Assembly: GCA_030549495.1 (NCBI GenBank)
Contig: JAUIRK010000136.1
Location: forward strand, 248,001-312,000
Source of the DNA: Nectonema munidae
Taxonomy: Eukaryota; Nematomorpha; Nectonematoida; Nectonematidae
Reading direction: 5' to 3'
DNA length: 64,000 nt
Shown here piece after piece: positions 42,201 to 48,586 of the stretch. The translations under genes were made by a program, and so were the position numbers. Within the stretch, counting starts at the first letter, position 1. The number at the start of each line of letters is the position of its first letter. The notes under the pieces are model-generated. The model made no database searches. It was given only the letters and a program-made list of their open reading frames with translations, and was not told where the DNA came from.

Positions 42201-45200
42201 TTTTTCATCATTTTCTTGAACACCTCCCTCATATGCTAAAAGAAAGAACAAGGCAAAAATGTTTGACTTTTCACTCATTAACCAGTTTCCGGCAAAATGA
42301 ATTTTTGTGGGTAACGAGGAGGGCTAATTATATATACGTAAAATTATATCGGTGTACCTAGATTATGCCCAGCTACAAAAGTTGTTGCGAAATAAGGAAT
42401 TTTACGATCAATCAGGTAGAATGCGTATTCATAAGTGTATTTTTGGTATATTTTTGGAATTCAATGAAGAAGCTAAGCCTTCTTTGAAATCAGAGTTAAT
42501 CAATGTATTTTCGGGTATGGATTTGGTAAATTTTGCACAACTATTTTACTTTTTTATTGTAGGGTGGCATGAATACTGATGAGAGAGATAGCTTAGCGCT
42601 GAATGCTTTTCTGAACAACGTTGTAAAGACGTCGATGACAGGAGTTAACGTATTTCGCCAAGATCAACTCAAAGAAAAGAAGAAGAATATTTTGTTGGAA
42701 GAAGACATCAATGGAGACAAAGATGGTGCTAATCACGTTTATCGTAAATACATATCTTTATTATAAAAAATTTATTTGATAGTTTTTGCATAGCTCCTTT
42801 TCGAAGCACTTTAAAACTCCAAACTAATGATTCTCTGCATATAGTGTTAAAATGGAAATTTTTCATAAAGAAATGTTTGAAATTTTATATTGCAAAATAG
42901 TTAAAGTCAAAAAGCAACAAAATCTTTCCTCTAGAAAAATATATAAATCGTAATAGAATATTGAATATTGTAGGATGATATCAGTGGGAGTTTTAATATA
43001 ATTCTGTAAACGCGTTATATCATTTTTTTAAGACGATTCATCCCCTTGTCTTATTCATAACACACAACAATATACTTGGAATACTTGGTGCAATCAAAAG
43101 TTGTAATTTAATTAATAACATCACTAATTAAAGATGAGAATCACTTTCTGTATTCAAAGCTAACAAACCTTTGAGTTAAAAAAATCTCCCCCACCCCAAC
43201 CGTAATTTTCTGCAGCCGTCTATATAAGTCTATTTTATATGACAAAAATTAAAAGAAGAAAAATAAAAAATACTTACCAAAATAAAGAAAAAATAATTAC
43301 TTGTTTGTTTAGTGAATGTTTGAAAATACTAACAAAAATGTATGCAGGTGTAGCTTTATATATTTATCCCAAAATAAATAAAAATTAGGAACAAAATAGT
43401 AGAAAAGAAAAAGTATAAAATTTCCATTTTTTAATTCATTTTCTACTAAATAAACTTAATTTTTATTACTTTAAAAAATTGTCTCCTACTTCAAATCCTA
43501 AATTTTATTAGACACCGACTCTTACTCCTGTCTCTTAAAAGCCTTGGACTTCTCCTACTCCGACTCCTTAACCCTGGTCTCCGTAAAAACTGTGGACTCG
43601 CTCTCGACTCGAGGGTTAACAAATGTTTTCCATAGTTATTATAGATCGTATTATATTCGCGTCAATAGGCCTCCGCTATGGACTAAATACGGGTCATTGA
43701 ACCCCTTTATATTTTAAATACATATATTTTTCCAAAATTGTAGATATTTACTTTCTAACATAATCTTAATTGTCATAAAAAATATCATTGTTTAACCCAT
43801 ATAATTACTTTTTTATAATTGTAGATGCGTTTTTAAATTATTTTTCAGCGTATTCCTGGTCCTTCATGTTACTGAATAATATTATGATAACTTATATTGT
43901 TTTGTTATTAATAAAACGTTTTATTTTATACTATTATATAGATATAAATTTTTTAATAATTCCGAAGTTCATTTCTTCTTTTTTGTCTTTTTATAACAGA
44001 TATATACGCATTAATTCATTTTTTATTCTCTGCGCCATCTAGTAAAGTTCTAGCCAACACCCATGGTCGCGTATCATACGAATTTTGAAAACTTAATTTT
44101 AATCACGTTTTTTGGAATGCTACAAAATTTTTGATTTTAAATTTACTCATACGCTCTTATTTACTTTAATGAAAAGAAGGACACAAAAATGAAAAACTTT
44201 GTTAATTACTAAAATTAATGCATTAAAATATTCATACTTCTACTTATTATTTTATTGTTATATATATTTTTCCACTTTTCTGAAGTTAAATTAAAGGAAA
44301 ATTGAGTTGTAGTCAGGTTAGCGGTCTCCGATATATTTGGCATTTCCCTTCTCTCATTAATATAATTATAAACTTGTTACGCAAAAGATATTATATGTTA
44401 ATGATTTAATTTTCCTCTAAAGCCGACAAATGTAAGCTTCCAATGAAAGAAGGATTTGGAGAGGCAAAACTTCCACGCTATTACTGGCAAGACGATTCTC
44501 TTAACTGTTTTCCATTCTCGTATGCAGGAAGAGGTGGCAATGCTAACAACTTTCTCTCATACGAAGATTGTATGGAAGCGTGCAAGAAAGGTAAGGATTT
44601 ATTTTATTCTCCACGGCTTCACTGTAATCAAAGTACTGTAATGTACTTTCATTTTACAGGACCAAAATTTGGCGAATTACGACATATAGAGACAAATTCA
44701 CGAGAATATATTTTGCTATACTGATCCTTGAATTTTTTTGTAATGTTAATTTTTTCAATGTAGATAAAATATTCCTATATTTTTTGATTCTTTTGAAGGA
44801 GTTATATTTCAAGTAGAATTATACCTTTACATCGTAAATGTTTACGATCAACGTGTGGTTAAAAAATAATATGCGCTTACCTTATATAATACTTTTTATT
44901 TTTAATAAATGCTATGATACAATCAAATGACGGCATCATTTACCGTGTCTTCTTCAAGATATAATGATGCCTGATTTTAAAAACTTTCTAAATTTTCATA
45001 AAATATTTCTGAAGTTAAACTCTGATAAATCCTTATATATTCTTTATGCTGATTTAAAACTCTCACTTGTGAAATTGTTGCGTATACTAAAGGGGGTTTG
45101 TCATCATTTGATTGTACATGTCAACCATAAAAATATACTTTTCAAAGGTTCGAAAAACATATGTGTACCTAATGTTCAGAATAAGAAAGATCATTTTATT

Positions 45201-47746
45201 GAATGCCGTATCTCTATCTGCTTGATTTTATATGTTTGTATATTTTTCATTTAAACGAAGAATATAGTAAGATAGTGTCACAAATCTTTCATATTTTACC
45301 CCAATGACTCCCTAGGGAGTTTTTTAATATTGGTTTTCCTATGAAGAAAATTTATTAAATTGGATTTTTTAAATTTTAAATTCATTTACAAGGAAAAATC
45401 TTTTATTTATAATATGAAAATTTATAGTTGTTTATGCAAAGAATTGTTAAATATCTTTCCAAAATTATAAGAGATATTTAAAATTTCAACAAGTATAATA
45501 AGAACTGCTGAAAAGGATAAAATGTTCTTAATTTTGTTCAAATTATATTATATTAAAAAAATGATCAAAAAATACTACGTTTGTAAAAATTTTGAATATT
45601 GTTCTATCACTTATTGCAGGGGCGGTTGCAAGCCGAGTGACCGATGTTATCAAAATGGGTCCTGTGCTTTGAAGGGGCCCCACGCCTGTGGGCCTTTTTC
45701 TGTATTTATCATTTAAAATAAATTGAGGTCTACGGTTTCACAAGAGAGACTTGACAGTTTGGCAATGCTCAATAGAAAGCGAGATTGTTAAAGCTGTTGA
45801 CTATGAAAATATTTTAAAATATTTTACTAATAATAAAGCTACTCGGTGATTTTTTGAAGGTATGACATTACTTGATCATTTAAAAAACTATCTATCTGTT
45901 GTCGCTTTTTCGGGATGATGTTTTTCGATAAACAATTTGACATCGTTCCACTTGCTTAAAATTTTTTCAATCTTGAAACACACATTTTTTTTCTTTTTCT
46001 TCTGTTTCGTCTGAAAAAGACGTTTTTTCCATTTCATCATCCTGATCTTTTTGCATTTCAACGAGTTCTGATGCCAAATCTTCTCTATCATCATTTACAA
46101 GATCTTCTACATCAGCAACGTCAATCTGCAAATTTAAGTTTTTTTGCTATCGAAATTATAGTATCAATCACTTCCGAATCCTCGCTACATTATAATTCAT
46201 TTACACTTTCAAAAAGTTAAGATGTGCAAAGTTTTTTCCTAGCAAATTTCAAAGTGCGGAGAGAAATTTCATGCCACACTTTGTCAATGAGGTTAATACA
46301 ATGAACAATATTGTAATCATATTTGAAGAAATCACGTTATTTGTAGTGTTTGTAATTTGAAAACACTTTAAAAAATGATTTTATGTATAAAGAGCTCATT
46401 TTAAAATTAAGTATAATTTGTTGATCCATGGGTTGAAGCAAATTAATGGTGTTAGGTCGTAAAAACTTCATCTTTATAAATTTATAATTTTCGAGATCTT
46501 CATTCACAGTAGGAGGATGTGGAGGAGAGGGTAATTTAGATATTTAAACATTATTTTGCTTAAAAGATTTGGGTTTGTTTAAATGATACACCTAAAGTGG
46601 TTTAATTTTAACCACAGGATCGGCTAGTAAATATATATAAATCTCACTCATAAGAAATCTTTCTTCAACACAAAAGCCGTCTTATTTATACTTGACTTAA
46701 GTTGGAAATACTCATAGAGTCGAAATATTCCTTTTAATAAATATTTGTCATATTATCATAATAATACAGCCCTTCTGTCTTACCGTTCTCTTAAGTTTCT
46801 CCTTATAAAATTTCATGAAAACAACTAAAGTATTTTTTAATAACTAAAGTATCTAATTAAACAAATTTGGCGAAATTATTTTTCCTCGAGATTATCCCAT
46901 ACTAATTAGAGTATTGATATGATTTATTTCTTTAAAAATAGATTATAAGCGAATGAGGGGAGATACGTATGGAAATGTTGGCAGCATAATGAATAAAATC
47001 AAACTCAATATCCCAAGACACGATAAAGTAGTGGCGAGAAATTACACAGTGCCTATGTCTGATTTTTCTAACGGCAATCGAAGAGTCACCGCCTCTCCCA
47101 AAATCTTTCCTATGGACATGTCGCTATGGAAGTGTGAGTTTGATGTAATTCAAATTTAATACGCCTTTTTAGCGAATGACTATATTGTCGAACAGACTTT
47201 TTATAACCCTTATTTATTTCCTTAACTATTCAGTTATTTATTCAACTTAATATTTACTTATTTAGTTATTTAATTTTAGTTTTCTATCTAGATAGTTATT
47301 TCCTCACTGTTTAGTTAGTTATATTTACTAAACGATATTTCCTATTTAATAATAATATGTTAGTAAAATATATGACAATTATTACTGAAAGCGCTGGTAT
47401 GCTTATTAACGTATAATTAATAAGTTGTTCATTCGACGAAATGGTCATTTGACTTTAAGTCCATTCAACCAATAGAGCGTCGACGAATAATCTTAGTACG
47501 TTTAATTTACTTTTTTATCTTCTCCTTAAGGTTATGGAGTTGAATCTGGTGAGTTCAAATGAAGTATGTAATAGCATTGGATCTCAAGAAATTCCCAACA
47601 AAGAATGTGTTTGGTATATGGAATGTGTTCACAACAAGCCTGTGTATATGTGTTGCCCGCTAGGAACACTCTTCAATGCCGATGTCAAACGATGCCAACA
47701 CAAACGAGATGTTGTGTGTACAGACGTTGGTCACTCCAAGCACTAA
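2992..47746 (+). CDS. Large multi-exon gene: repeat-rich protein with Kunitz and chitin-binding domains
   Basis: Exons were placed by hand from AG...GT borders and reading phase. 5' block: 2992-3078, 6216-6275, 10531-10581, 10651-10728, 11927-12007, 12199-12273. Then an array of 23 exons of 63 nt (13541-17829). Then 19251-19325, 24470-24544, 25717-25791, 25875-25949, 26706-26777, 28387-28452, 29391-29459, 30333-30404, 31572-31673, 32477-32512, 36611-36700, 37429-37482, 37538-37597, 37652-37725, 41327-41378, 41473-41641, 42362-42504, 42563-42743, 44423-44590, 46942-47144, 47531-47746. Nearly all are phase 1-1, so joining stays in frame; this regularity is the main evidence. The last domains (Kunitz, CBM14) point to an extracellular, chitin-associated protein such as a cuticle, gut-lining or secreted matrix component (inference). 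No signal-peptide exon was found, so the 5' end is missing. The join 41378/41473 is not phase-consistent as drawn. No known gene is recognised. Confidence 0.75.
3079..6215. other. Intron without recognised gene
   Basis: AT-rich. Contains a TA microsatellite near 3780-3830, the unrecognised relic at about 4880-5450 and a possible dispersed repeat around 5825-5960 (less AT-rich, gctctcaaaaggagcaggtc). No coding exon could be supported. Confidence 0.5.
4879..7139 (+). repeat. Pair of near-identical 32-bp segments and an unrecognised relic
   Basis: The segment ttactctaaaacgaacttct... occurs at 4879-4910 and again, with one inserted base, at 7108-7139. Sequence after the first copy (about 4911-5450) is less AT-rich than its surroundings and contains short open stretches but no domain that could be named, so it is probably an old element relic. 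Coding exon 6216-6275 lies between the two copies. Confidence 0.4.
7430..7453. repeat. (AAGT)n microsatellite
   Basis: About six perfect copies of a 4-bp AAGT-type unit inside an intron. Confidence 0.9.
9480..10070 (-). mobile_element. LINE reverse transcriptase fragment
   Basis: On the minus strand the segment reads KGVSYDVPQCSILVPLSFNI, then YINNLANAIL and MSADDNSL (10060 to 9866). These match the 'GVPQGSxLGPLLF-xYINDL-...-FADD' core of non-LTR RTs. It is followed in another frame by KFNFLGLNNNLIWPDHMSHI and PNKLAYICGTIF (9777 to 9493), matching the 'FLGxxID-L-W-H-I..NKLxKxxGxL' region after the RT palm. Frames are broken and neither end is preserved. It is a fragment in the intron 6276-10530. 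Confidence 0.78.
10140..10245 (+). mobile_element. Partial tRNA-derived SINE
   Basis: Shares 'atccagat' and the tail 'ttcttcccttggatgtgata' plus an A-rich end with the two fuller SINEs at 12505 and 57775. The tRNA-like head is mostly missing. Confidence 0.5.
12505..12655 (+). mobile_element. tRNA-derived SINE
   Basis: A-box-like gtgctagtggtaggg near 12519 and B-box gggttcgattcc at 12561-12572. Then a family tail (ccagctttgg ... ttcttcctatggatgcgata) ending in an A-rich run. It shares 'atccagatggtc' and the tail with the copy at 57775. It does not fold as a functional tRNA with a proper acceptor stem. Confidence 0.75.
13541..17829 (+). repeat. Tandem array of 23 coding mini-exons, 63 nt each, period about 187 bp
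   Basis: Exon spans: 13541-13603, 13764-13826, 13947-14009, 14133-14195, 14320-14382, 14499-14561, 14687-14749, 14870-14932, 15157-15219, 15344-15406, 15532-15594, 15719-15781, 15907-15969, 16094-16156, 16282-16344, 16456-16518, 16643-16705, 16830-16892, 17018-17080, 17205-17267, 17392-17454, 17580-17642, 17767-17829. Each is phase 1-1 and encodes a 21-residue unit, GDKDSRRYPGQDT followed by DRRGVDNG with small variations (GDRDS, GQDTG, NNG). The first unit is the most diverged (GKVNRRYPSEDTNGRG). Introns of about 124 nt are as alike as the exons, so whole 187-188-bp units were duplicated. The coded repeat is hydrophilic, charged, and rich in Arg, Asp and Gly, with no cysteine; it should be an extended, flexible linker (inference). 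One interval is short (16282 to 16456, 174 bp) through an intron deletion. Confidence 0.92.
15001..15156 (+). pseudogene. Array unit that has lost its exon
   Basis: A normal array intron end with its acceptor (ttattttag, ending near 15050) is followed directly by mid-intron sequence (aatcatatattttc) instead of the expected GTGACAGAG exon start. The 63-nt exon plus the first bases of the next intron have been deleted. The result is a longer intron between the exons at 14870-14932 and 15157-15219, with a useless acceptor inside it. Because the exons are phase 1-1, losing one does not alter the frame of the transcript. Confidence 0.8.
17885..17955 (+). pseudogene. Decayed last unit at the 3' edge of the exon array
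   Basis: The intron-end sequence tttttttaatatta and the exon start GTGACAAAGAT are recognisable. The acceptor AG has become ATG context (tttatgtgacaaagat), and similarity stops right after GACAAAGAT. This marks the right boundary of the array and is presumably not spliced in. Confidence 0.65.
18049..18392. mobile_element. MITE with long terminal inverted repeats beside the exon array
   Basis: Arms of about 100 bp (18049-18155 and 18290-18392) are imperfect inverted copies. The outer left end tgtagtaattaactaac pairs with gttagttaattactaca, and inner parts such as cctgaaaataatttt pair with aaattattttcagg. TA lies next to both ends, as expected for Tc1/mariner-type MITEs. No coding capacity. 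Its unpaired centre contains ttttaggtgacaaagat, identical to the array's acceptor plus exon start. Confidence 0.8.
19251..26777 (+). CDS. Post-array exons with the R-Y/H-P-G core
   Basis: Five phase 1-1 exons. 19251-19325 (GERINERYPGKEKSRQN), 24470-24544 (DNEINGRYPGRKINAID), 25717-25791 (DKVDRHYPGKVTNDYN) and 25875-25949 (DKVNTRHPGKPINGYY) are each 75 nt. 26706-26777 is 72 nt (EVNRHHPAKDTNRYNN). All share the core of the 63-nt array units but with longer, Asn-rich tails, so they are older relatives from the same mini-exon lineage (inference). The 26706 exon has an AAGAAG tandem acceptor and a poor pyrimidine tract. The intron 19326-24469 carries the pogo-like element and piggyBac A. The intron after 25949 carries a pyrimidine-rich array. 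Confidence 0.82.
20499..20981. mobile_element. Pogo/Tigger-like non-autonomous TIR element
   Basis: Ends gaacctacgttt ... aaacgtaggttc are inverted and flanked by TA on both sides (20497-20498 and 20982-20983). Subterminal 'attttacgt' motifs are repeated near both ends, the style of pogo/Tigger ends. The interior (483 bp) has no ORF. Confidence 0.75.
21063..24374 (+). mobile_element. piggyBac-like element A
   Basis: The transposase is recognisable over 22388-23960. After a Ser-rich acidic start comes a 229-codon open stretch (22699-23388) with AVTIDEQLVTFRGG (first catalytic Asp), then IYTDRFFTIHSL (second Asp). FKGGVDVVNI near 23540 (third Asp) and a Cys-rich end follow after stops and a frame change. 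Ends: ctctcgctcgacggac at 21063-21078 is the inverted form of gtccgtcaagcgaggg at 24359-24374. Flanking TTAA is not preserved. A 601-bp hAT MITE lies inside its left non-coding part. The whole element lies in the intron 19326-24469. It is inactive by sequence. Confidence 0.82.
21480..22080. mobile_element. hAT-type MITE nested in piggyBac A
   Basis: Terminal caggcatgtcaaac is inverted as gtttgacatcgctg (one mismatch region). The 8-bp sequence gtgtaaaa flanks both ends (21472-21479 and 22081-22088), a perfect hAT-length target duplication. Contains 'gggccaaagg' and 'gtgggccggaaat' near the ends, with no ORF. Confidence 0.88.
25040..25215 (-). mobile_element. tRNA-derived SINE, minus strand
   Basis: On the minus strand the order is A-box-like taaggttggttagataactc, then B-box gggttcgatcccg (around 25142-25156), then a unique tail. 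Head and B-box are tRNA-like. The tail differs from the SINE family at 12505 and 57775, so it is a different family. Confidence 0.55.
25980..26560 (+). repeat. Degenerate pyrimidine-rich tandem repeat
   Basis: About twenty irregular copies of a 15-20-bp unit, 'ttctattttagcttttttcag' and variants with 'ttttttcgattctatttta'. Units repeatedly contain TTTTAG/TTTCAG, that is, acceptor-like ends with good pyrimidine tracts. It lies in the intron before the coding exon 26706-26777. Confidence 0.75.
27160..27390 (-). repeat. Inverted copy of the pyrimidine-rich repeat
   Basis: The plus strand reads as purine-rich units (gataaaata..., aagctaaaatagaat, aaaaagat), the reverse complement of the 25980-26560 repeat. 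A shorter same-sense cluster (attctattttgtcttttt) occurs at 32180-32300. Confidence 0.65.
27540..27730 (-). mobile_element. hAT transposase C-terminal fragment
   Basis: Minus-strand translation gives QAALTIGISTAFCERSFSTL then KRVFELF. This matches the hAT dimerisation motif 'P-V-S-S-A-x-C-E-R-S-F-S-x-L-R-R' (zinc-finger MYM/KRBA-like hATs). Only this segment is recognisable. GC-rich sequence at 27865-27910 may be an end of the same relic. Confidence 0.75.
28194..28256 (+). pseudogene. 63-nt exon-like unit with a lost splice donor
   Basis: After a CAG acceptor the phase-1 reading is VIPEQYSSHRYGGRNSDKRS, ending in AAT G, exactly 63 nt, the same length as the array units. The next bases are CT instead of GT, so no canonical donor exists. 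Reading on in the same frame runs through a further stretch without a stop but with no phase-1 donor. It is most simply an exon disabled by a donor change; an unusual GC donor two bases earlier would break the phase. Confidence 0.55.
28387..32512 (+). CDS. Divergent spacer exons of the repeat-rich gene
   Basis: Five phase 1-1 exons. 28387-28452 (66 nt; GQNGEKYSEYESDVSK). 29391-29459 (69 nt; ends in SPINYRPIIKT; good gtaagt donor but unconvincing acceptor). 30333-30404 (72 nt; KRKDTHGKYGPSHSHTSTDK). 31572-31673 (102 nt; rich in Lys, Glu and Asn). 32477-32512 (36 nt; PTEALEDIIDD). They keep the phase rule and the hydrophilic composition but have lost the R-Y-P-G core. Disorder is likely. The 36-nt exon is the least certain. 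Confidence 0.6.
29460..30332. other. Intron with ATCCGCG-rich relic
   Basis: Between about 29630 and 30030 the words 'catccgcg', 'atatccgc' and 'atccgcattcgcg' recur several times and 'ggatggatcat' closes the stretch. It resembles the repeated subterminal words of a decayed DNA transposon, but no TIR pair or protein was found. Confidence 0.35.
32897..33266. mobile_element. Candidate MITE bounded by 12-bp inverted repeats
   Basis: tgcccagcgtgt (32897-32908) is perfectly inverted as acacgctgggca (33255-33266). Similarity continues inward with a 'tctgg' match. Both GC-rich 12-mers stand out in AT-rich DNA. No target duplication was found. Confidence 0.45.
33919..33931. repeat. Poly-C tract
   Basis: Thirteen consecutive C, unusual in this AT-rich intron. 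Confidence 0.9.
34480..35400 (+). mobile_element. piggyBac fragment of a second (PGBD-like) clade
   Basis: Pieces in order: an acidic N-terminus EDLTDEDSGEYMDNLSSGQL (34496 on); KPIRFGYKVSC (34623 on); HFAFYQGKSVF; a VKRFSKKESKNIE region; YNSNMGGVYLLNQNINNYRV (35044 on), matching 'YNxxMGGVDLxDQ' with the third catalytic Asp replaced by Tyr; and a Cys-rich end CEFDGCLKRPTTECVKC. The left and central parts of the transposase are mostly deleted. Stops and frame changes are numerous. The clade differs from elements A, B and C. Confidence 0.78.
36611..37725 (+). CDS. Spacer exons upstream of piggyBac B
   Basis: 36611-36700 (90 nt) begins GDLSDDYIIPGQEKHMNN after a strong tttag acceptor. 37429-37482 (54 nt) encodes DDSTQFSEEKINNGKTII. 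37538-37597 (60 nt) begins KKVNGVREDDDSLMDIPKP. 37652-37725 (74 nt) encodes TPFIFPPETPSEQQNGYK and ends phase 0 at GATAAA before gtaaca. The following intron, 37726-41326, consists almost wholly of piggyBac B. An alternative phase-1 end for the last exon exists at 37699, but the phase-0 end matches the next exon's phase-0 start. Confidence 0.6.
37796..41200 (+). mobile_element. piggyBac-like element B with intact ends
   Basis: TTAA at 37796-37799 is followed by CCTTAGAAGGACGGAGTAGG. The right end is its inverted form (CCTTAGCAGGACGG on the minus strand) followed by TTAA at 41197-41200. Subterminal cgccatct/agatggcg boxes lie at 38002 and 40994. The transposase starts at 38953 (MSSSSFYTSSDEGET) and has a 46-nt intron (39321-39366). 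It shows CVTIDEQLVKYRGR (first Asp), IYADRFFMSQDL (second Asp), FKSGVDVFNRM (third Asp) and a Cys-rich end. It has about three frame breaks, plus a short duplication near 40440-40470 (acacctttctctacttttagc). It is probably the most recent insertion here, in the intron between exons 37652-37725 and 41327-41378. Confidence 0.93.
41327..41641 (+). CDS. Two spacer exons downstream of piggyBac B
   Basis: 41327-41378 starts phase 0 after ttatag (ELTNLEFAKSDNVITSK) and ends with a strong AAAAG/gtaata donor in phase 1. The next coding segment, 41473-41641, starts FPGKNGNKKDSKSN, clearly a relative of the P-G-K core, and ends NLPAIITPS in phase 1 at A/gtgtat. Its only visible acceptor gives phase 0, which does not match the strong upstream donor. 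Either a weaker donor (AAT/gtcatt, phase 0) is used, or an ancestral acceptor a few bases upstream has been lost. The segment is acidic/lysine-rich with one tryptophan. Confidence 0.5.
42362..42743 (+). CDS. Two exons coding an unrecognised helical segment
   Basis: 42362-42504 (143 nt, phase 1 to 0) encodes YAQLQKLLRNKEFYDQSGRM, continues with IHKCIFGIFLEFNEE and ends KSELIN. 42563-42743 (181 nt, phase 0 to 1) encodes GGMNTDERDSLALNAFLNN, a VVKTSMTGVNVF stretch, a lysine/glutamate-rich part and EEDINGDKDGANHVY. Spacing of leucines and charges looks helical, unlike the disordered exons before it, so this may be a small folded domain. A donor ten bases further right (G/gtatgg) is stronger by eye but would bring in a stop in the next exon. 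No family is recognised. Confidence 0.55.
42744..44422. other. Intron without recognised exon
   Basis: AT-rich. 43500-43620 has repeated 'ctcctactccgactcc'-type words and ends gactcgagggttaac, resembling the right end of the piggyBac C family. A cgccatct box near 44031 may belong to the same short relic. No protein is recognised. Confidence 0.35.
44423..44590 (+). CDS. Kunitz-type domain exon lacking the second disulfide
   Basis: A 168-nt phase 1-1 exon codes the whole domain, from DKCKLPMKEG to CMEACKK. Spacing between the four remaining cysteines matches BPTI Cys5, Cys30, Cys51 and Cys55 exactly (24, 20 and 3 residues between them). Conserved BPTI positions are kept: Gly12, Tyr/Tyr-Trp near 22-23, Phe33, Tyr35, Gly37, Asn43-Asn44-Phe45. 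Cys14 is Gly and Cys38 is Arg, so the 14-38 disulfide is lost as a pair. The P1 position (15) is Glu, which does not suit trypsin-like proteases. It is probably a structural or binding module and not a classic inhibitor (inference). Strong gtaagg donor. Confidence 0.85.
44660..44724 (+). CDS. Possible alternative last exon after the Kunitz exon
   Basis: A good acceptor (cattttacag) lies only 69 nt after the Kunitz donor. In phase 1 the reading is GPKFGELRHIETNSREYILL, then Tyr and TGA at 44722-44724. No GT donor lies within it, so it can only be terminal. An AATAAA follows at 44904. Because the intron is a multiple of three and open, retention would also reach the same stop. This would give a short isoform ending just after the Kunitz domain, without the chitin-binding domain. 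Confidence 0.4.
44725..45839. other. Intron without recognised exon
   Basis: Mostly AT-rich. A GC-rich island of about 90 bp at 45619-45705 (ggggcggttgcaagccgag ... ggggccccac) stands out and contains a ggggcccc palindrome. It is probably the end of an old transposon. No coding exon is supported. Confidence 0.4.
44904..44909 (+). terminator. Candidate poly(A) signal for the short isoform
   Basis: AATAAA 180 bases after the in-frame TGA of the possible alternative last exon. Such hexamers are common in AT-rich DNA, so support is weak. Confidence 0.3.
45840..46480 (-). mobile_element. Pogo/Tigger transposase C-terminal fragment
   Basis: The minus strand reads, with frame changes: QPMDQQIILNFK (46440 region), NIVHCINLIDKVWHEISLRT (46330 region), VADVEDLVNDDREDLASELV (46110 region), then KWNDVKLFIEKHHPEKAT (45930 region). 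These match the C-terminal half of Tigger/CENPB-type DDE transposases ('PMDQGVI', 'AWxxV', 'EDLVEED', 'ERxHPExA'). The catalytic core upstream is not seen. It lies in the intron before the penultimate exon of the large gene. Confidence 0.8.
46942..47144 (+). CDS. Penultimate exon of the repeat-rich gene
   Basis: Phase 1 entry after aaaaatag; reading YKRMRGDTYGNVGSIMNKI, then KLNIPRHDKVVARNY, ending at SLWKCEFD. Basic and cysteine-poor. Two ends compete: T/gtgagt at 47133 (strong site, phase 1) and GAT/gtaatt at 47144 (weaker, phase 0). Only the phase 0 end joins the last exon in frame, so that end is used here. No domain is recognised. Confidence 0.55.
47531..47746 (+). CDS. Last exon: type-2 chitin-binding domain (CBM14/peritrophin-A)
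   Basis: Phase 0 after a strong pyrimidine tract and AAG. The domain spans residues about 12-63 of the exon product with six cysteines: C-NSIGSQEIPNKE-C-VWYME-C-VHNKPVYM-C-C-PLGTLFNADVKR-C, then QHKRDVVC. The 'C-x5-C', the aromatic Trp-Tyr before the third Cys and 'CPxGTLFN' are hallmarks of CBM14, which binds chitin in peritrophic matrices and cuticle. An extra Cys lies next to the usual fourth one, making seven in the domain. Stop TAA at 47744-47746; AATAAA at 47812. Confidence 0.88.
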   Translation, partial: VMELNLVSSNEVCNSIGSQEIPNKECVWYMECVHNKPVYMCCPLGTLFNADVKRCQHKRDVVCTDVGHSKH

Positions 47747-47811
47747 AATGACGCAAGAATTAACCTCTCAAACGAGTTTTCCGGTTAATATTTTAAAAAC
47801 TTTTTATCGTC

Positions 47812-47817
47812 AATAAA
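47812..47817 (+). terminator. Poly(A) signal of the repeat-rich gene
   Basis: AATAAA 65 bases after the stop codon of the chitin-binding exon. Confidence 0.65.
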
Positions 47818-48115
47818 TTCTTAAAGCAAGAGTATGTTCTTAAAGTCCAGACTTTTGGTTAAATGCACACATAATTTTGTTTTATAATACTGGTTATGCA
47901 CTGTAGTAGCAGCTATAGGAAGCAAATTACCGACAATGTTTTTATCGATAAATTCTTGAGAAAATTTTTAATTACCAATAAATTACCGAATTATTGGGGT
48001 TAAACTGAATTATAAATTAAAAATTTGCATGTAATATAACTTTTTATTGAGATCCTTTTCCATTATGAATTTTTTAATCAATAAAAGTGTTTTTCATTAT
48101 TTAGAACGTTTAGAA

Positions 48116-48586
48116 CAGTGGTTCCCAACCGGGGGTCCATGGACCCCTAGGGGTCCATGGAAGAATTTCAAGGGGTCCATGGAAATTCTACTTCAAACTA
48201 CTTATGCTTAATCTCCTTTAATATACTTCTATTTTCCAAATCAATATAAATATATATATATATTCAGAGCTTTTTTAAATAAATATTTTCTTCCCTTTTT
48301 TAAAGTTTCATATTTTGAATCTTTATGTATGCTTTTTATTAGTTACAATATTTTTGAAAAATTTATATTTTAATTGGAAAAAAATTTTATTCACATTTTA
48401 TGTCAGGCTTTACGATTTCTCTGATTTCATATAAATAAGCATACGATTTAATAAGATGACTACAATCATTTTTGCATAAAAATCTTTGATTAAATTTGTT
48501 GGCTCAAACTATTCAGTTGTAGGGGTCCACAGGTAAAAAAGTGAGTGAAAAAGGGGGAACTGGATAAAAAAGGTTGGGAACCACTG
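48116..48586. mobile_element. hAT-type MITE with perfect target duplication
   Basis: cagtggttcccaacc is inverted as ggttgggaaccactg. The 8-bp gtttagaa flanks both sides (48108-48115, 48587-48594). 'ggggtccatgg' repeats near the left end. 471 bp, non-coding. Confidence 0.93.

Noticed and set aside
45602-45714. Cys-rich exon (GGCKPSDRCYQNGSC)
   Set aside because: The phase does not fit, no donor follows, and the GC-rich palindromic sequence looks like a transposon end.
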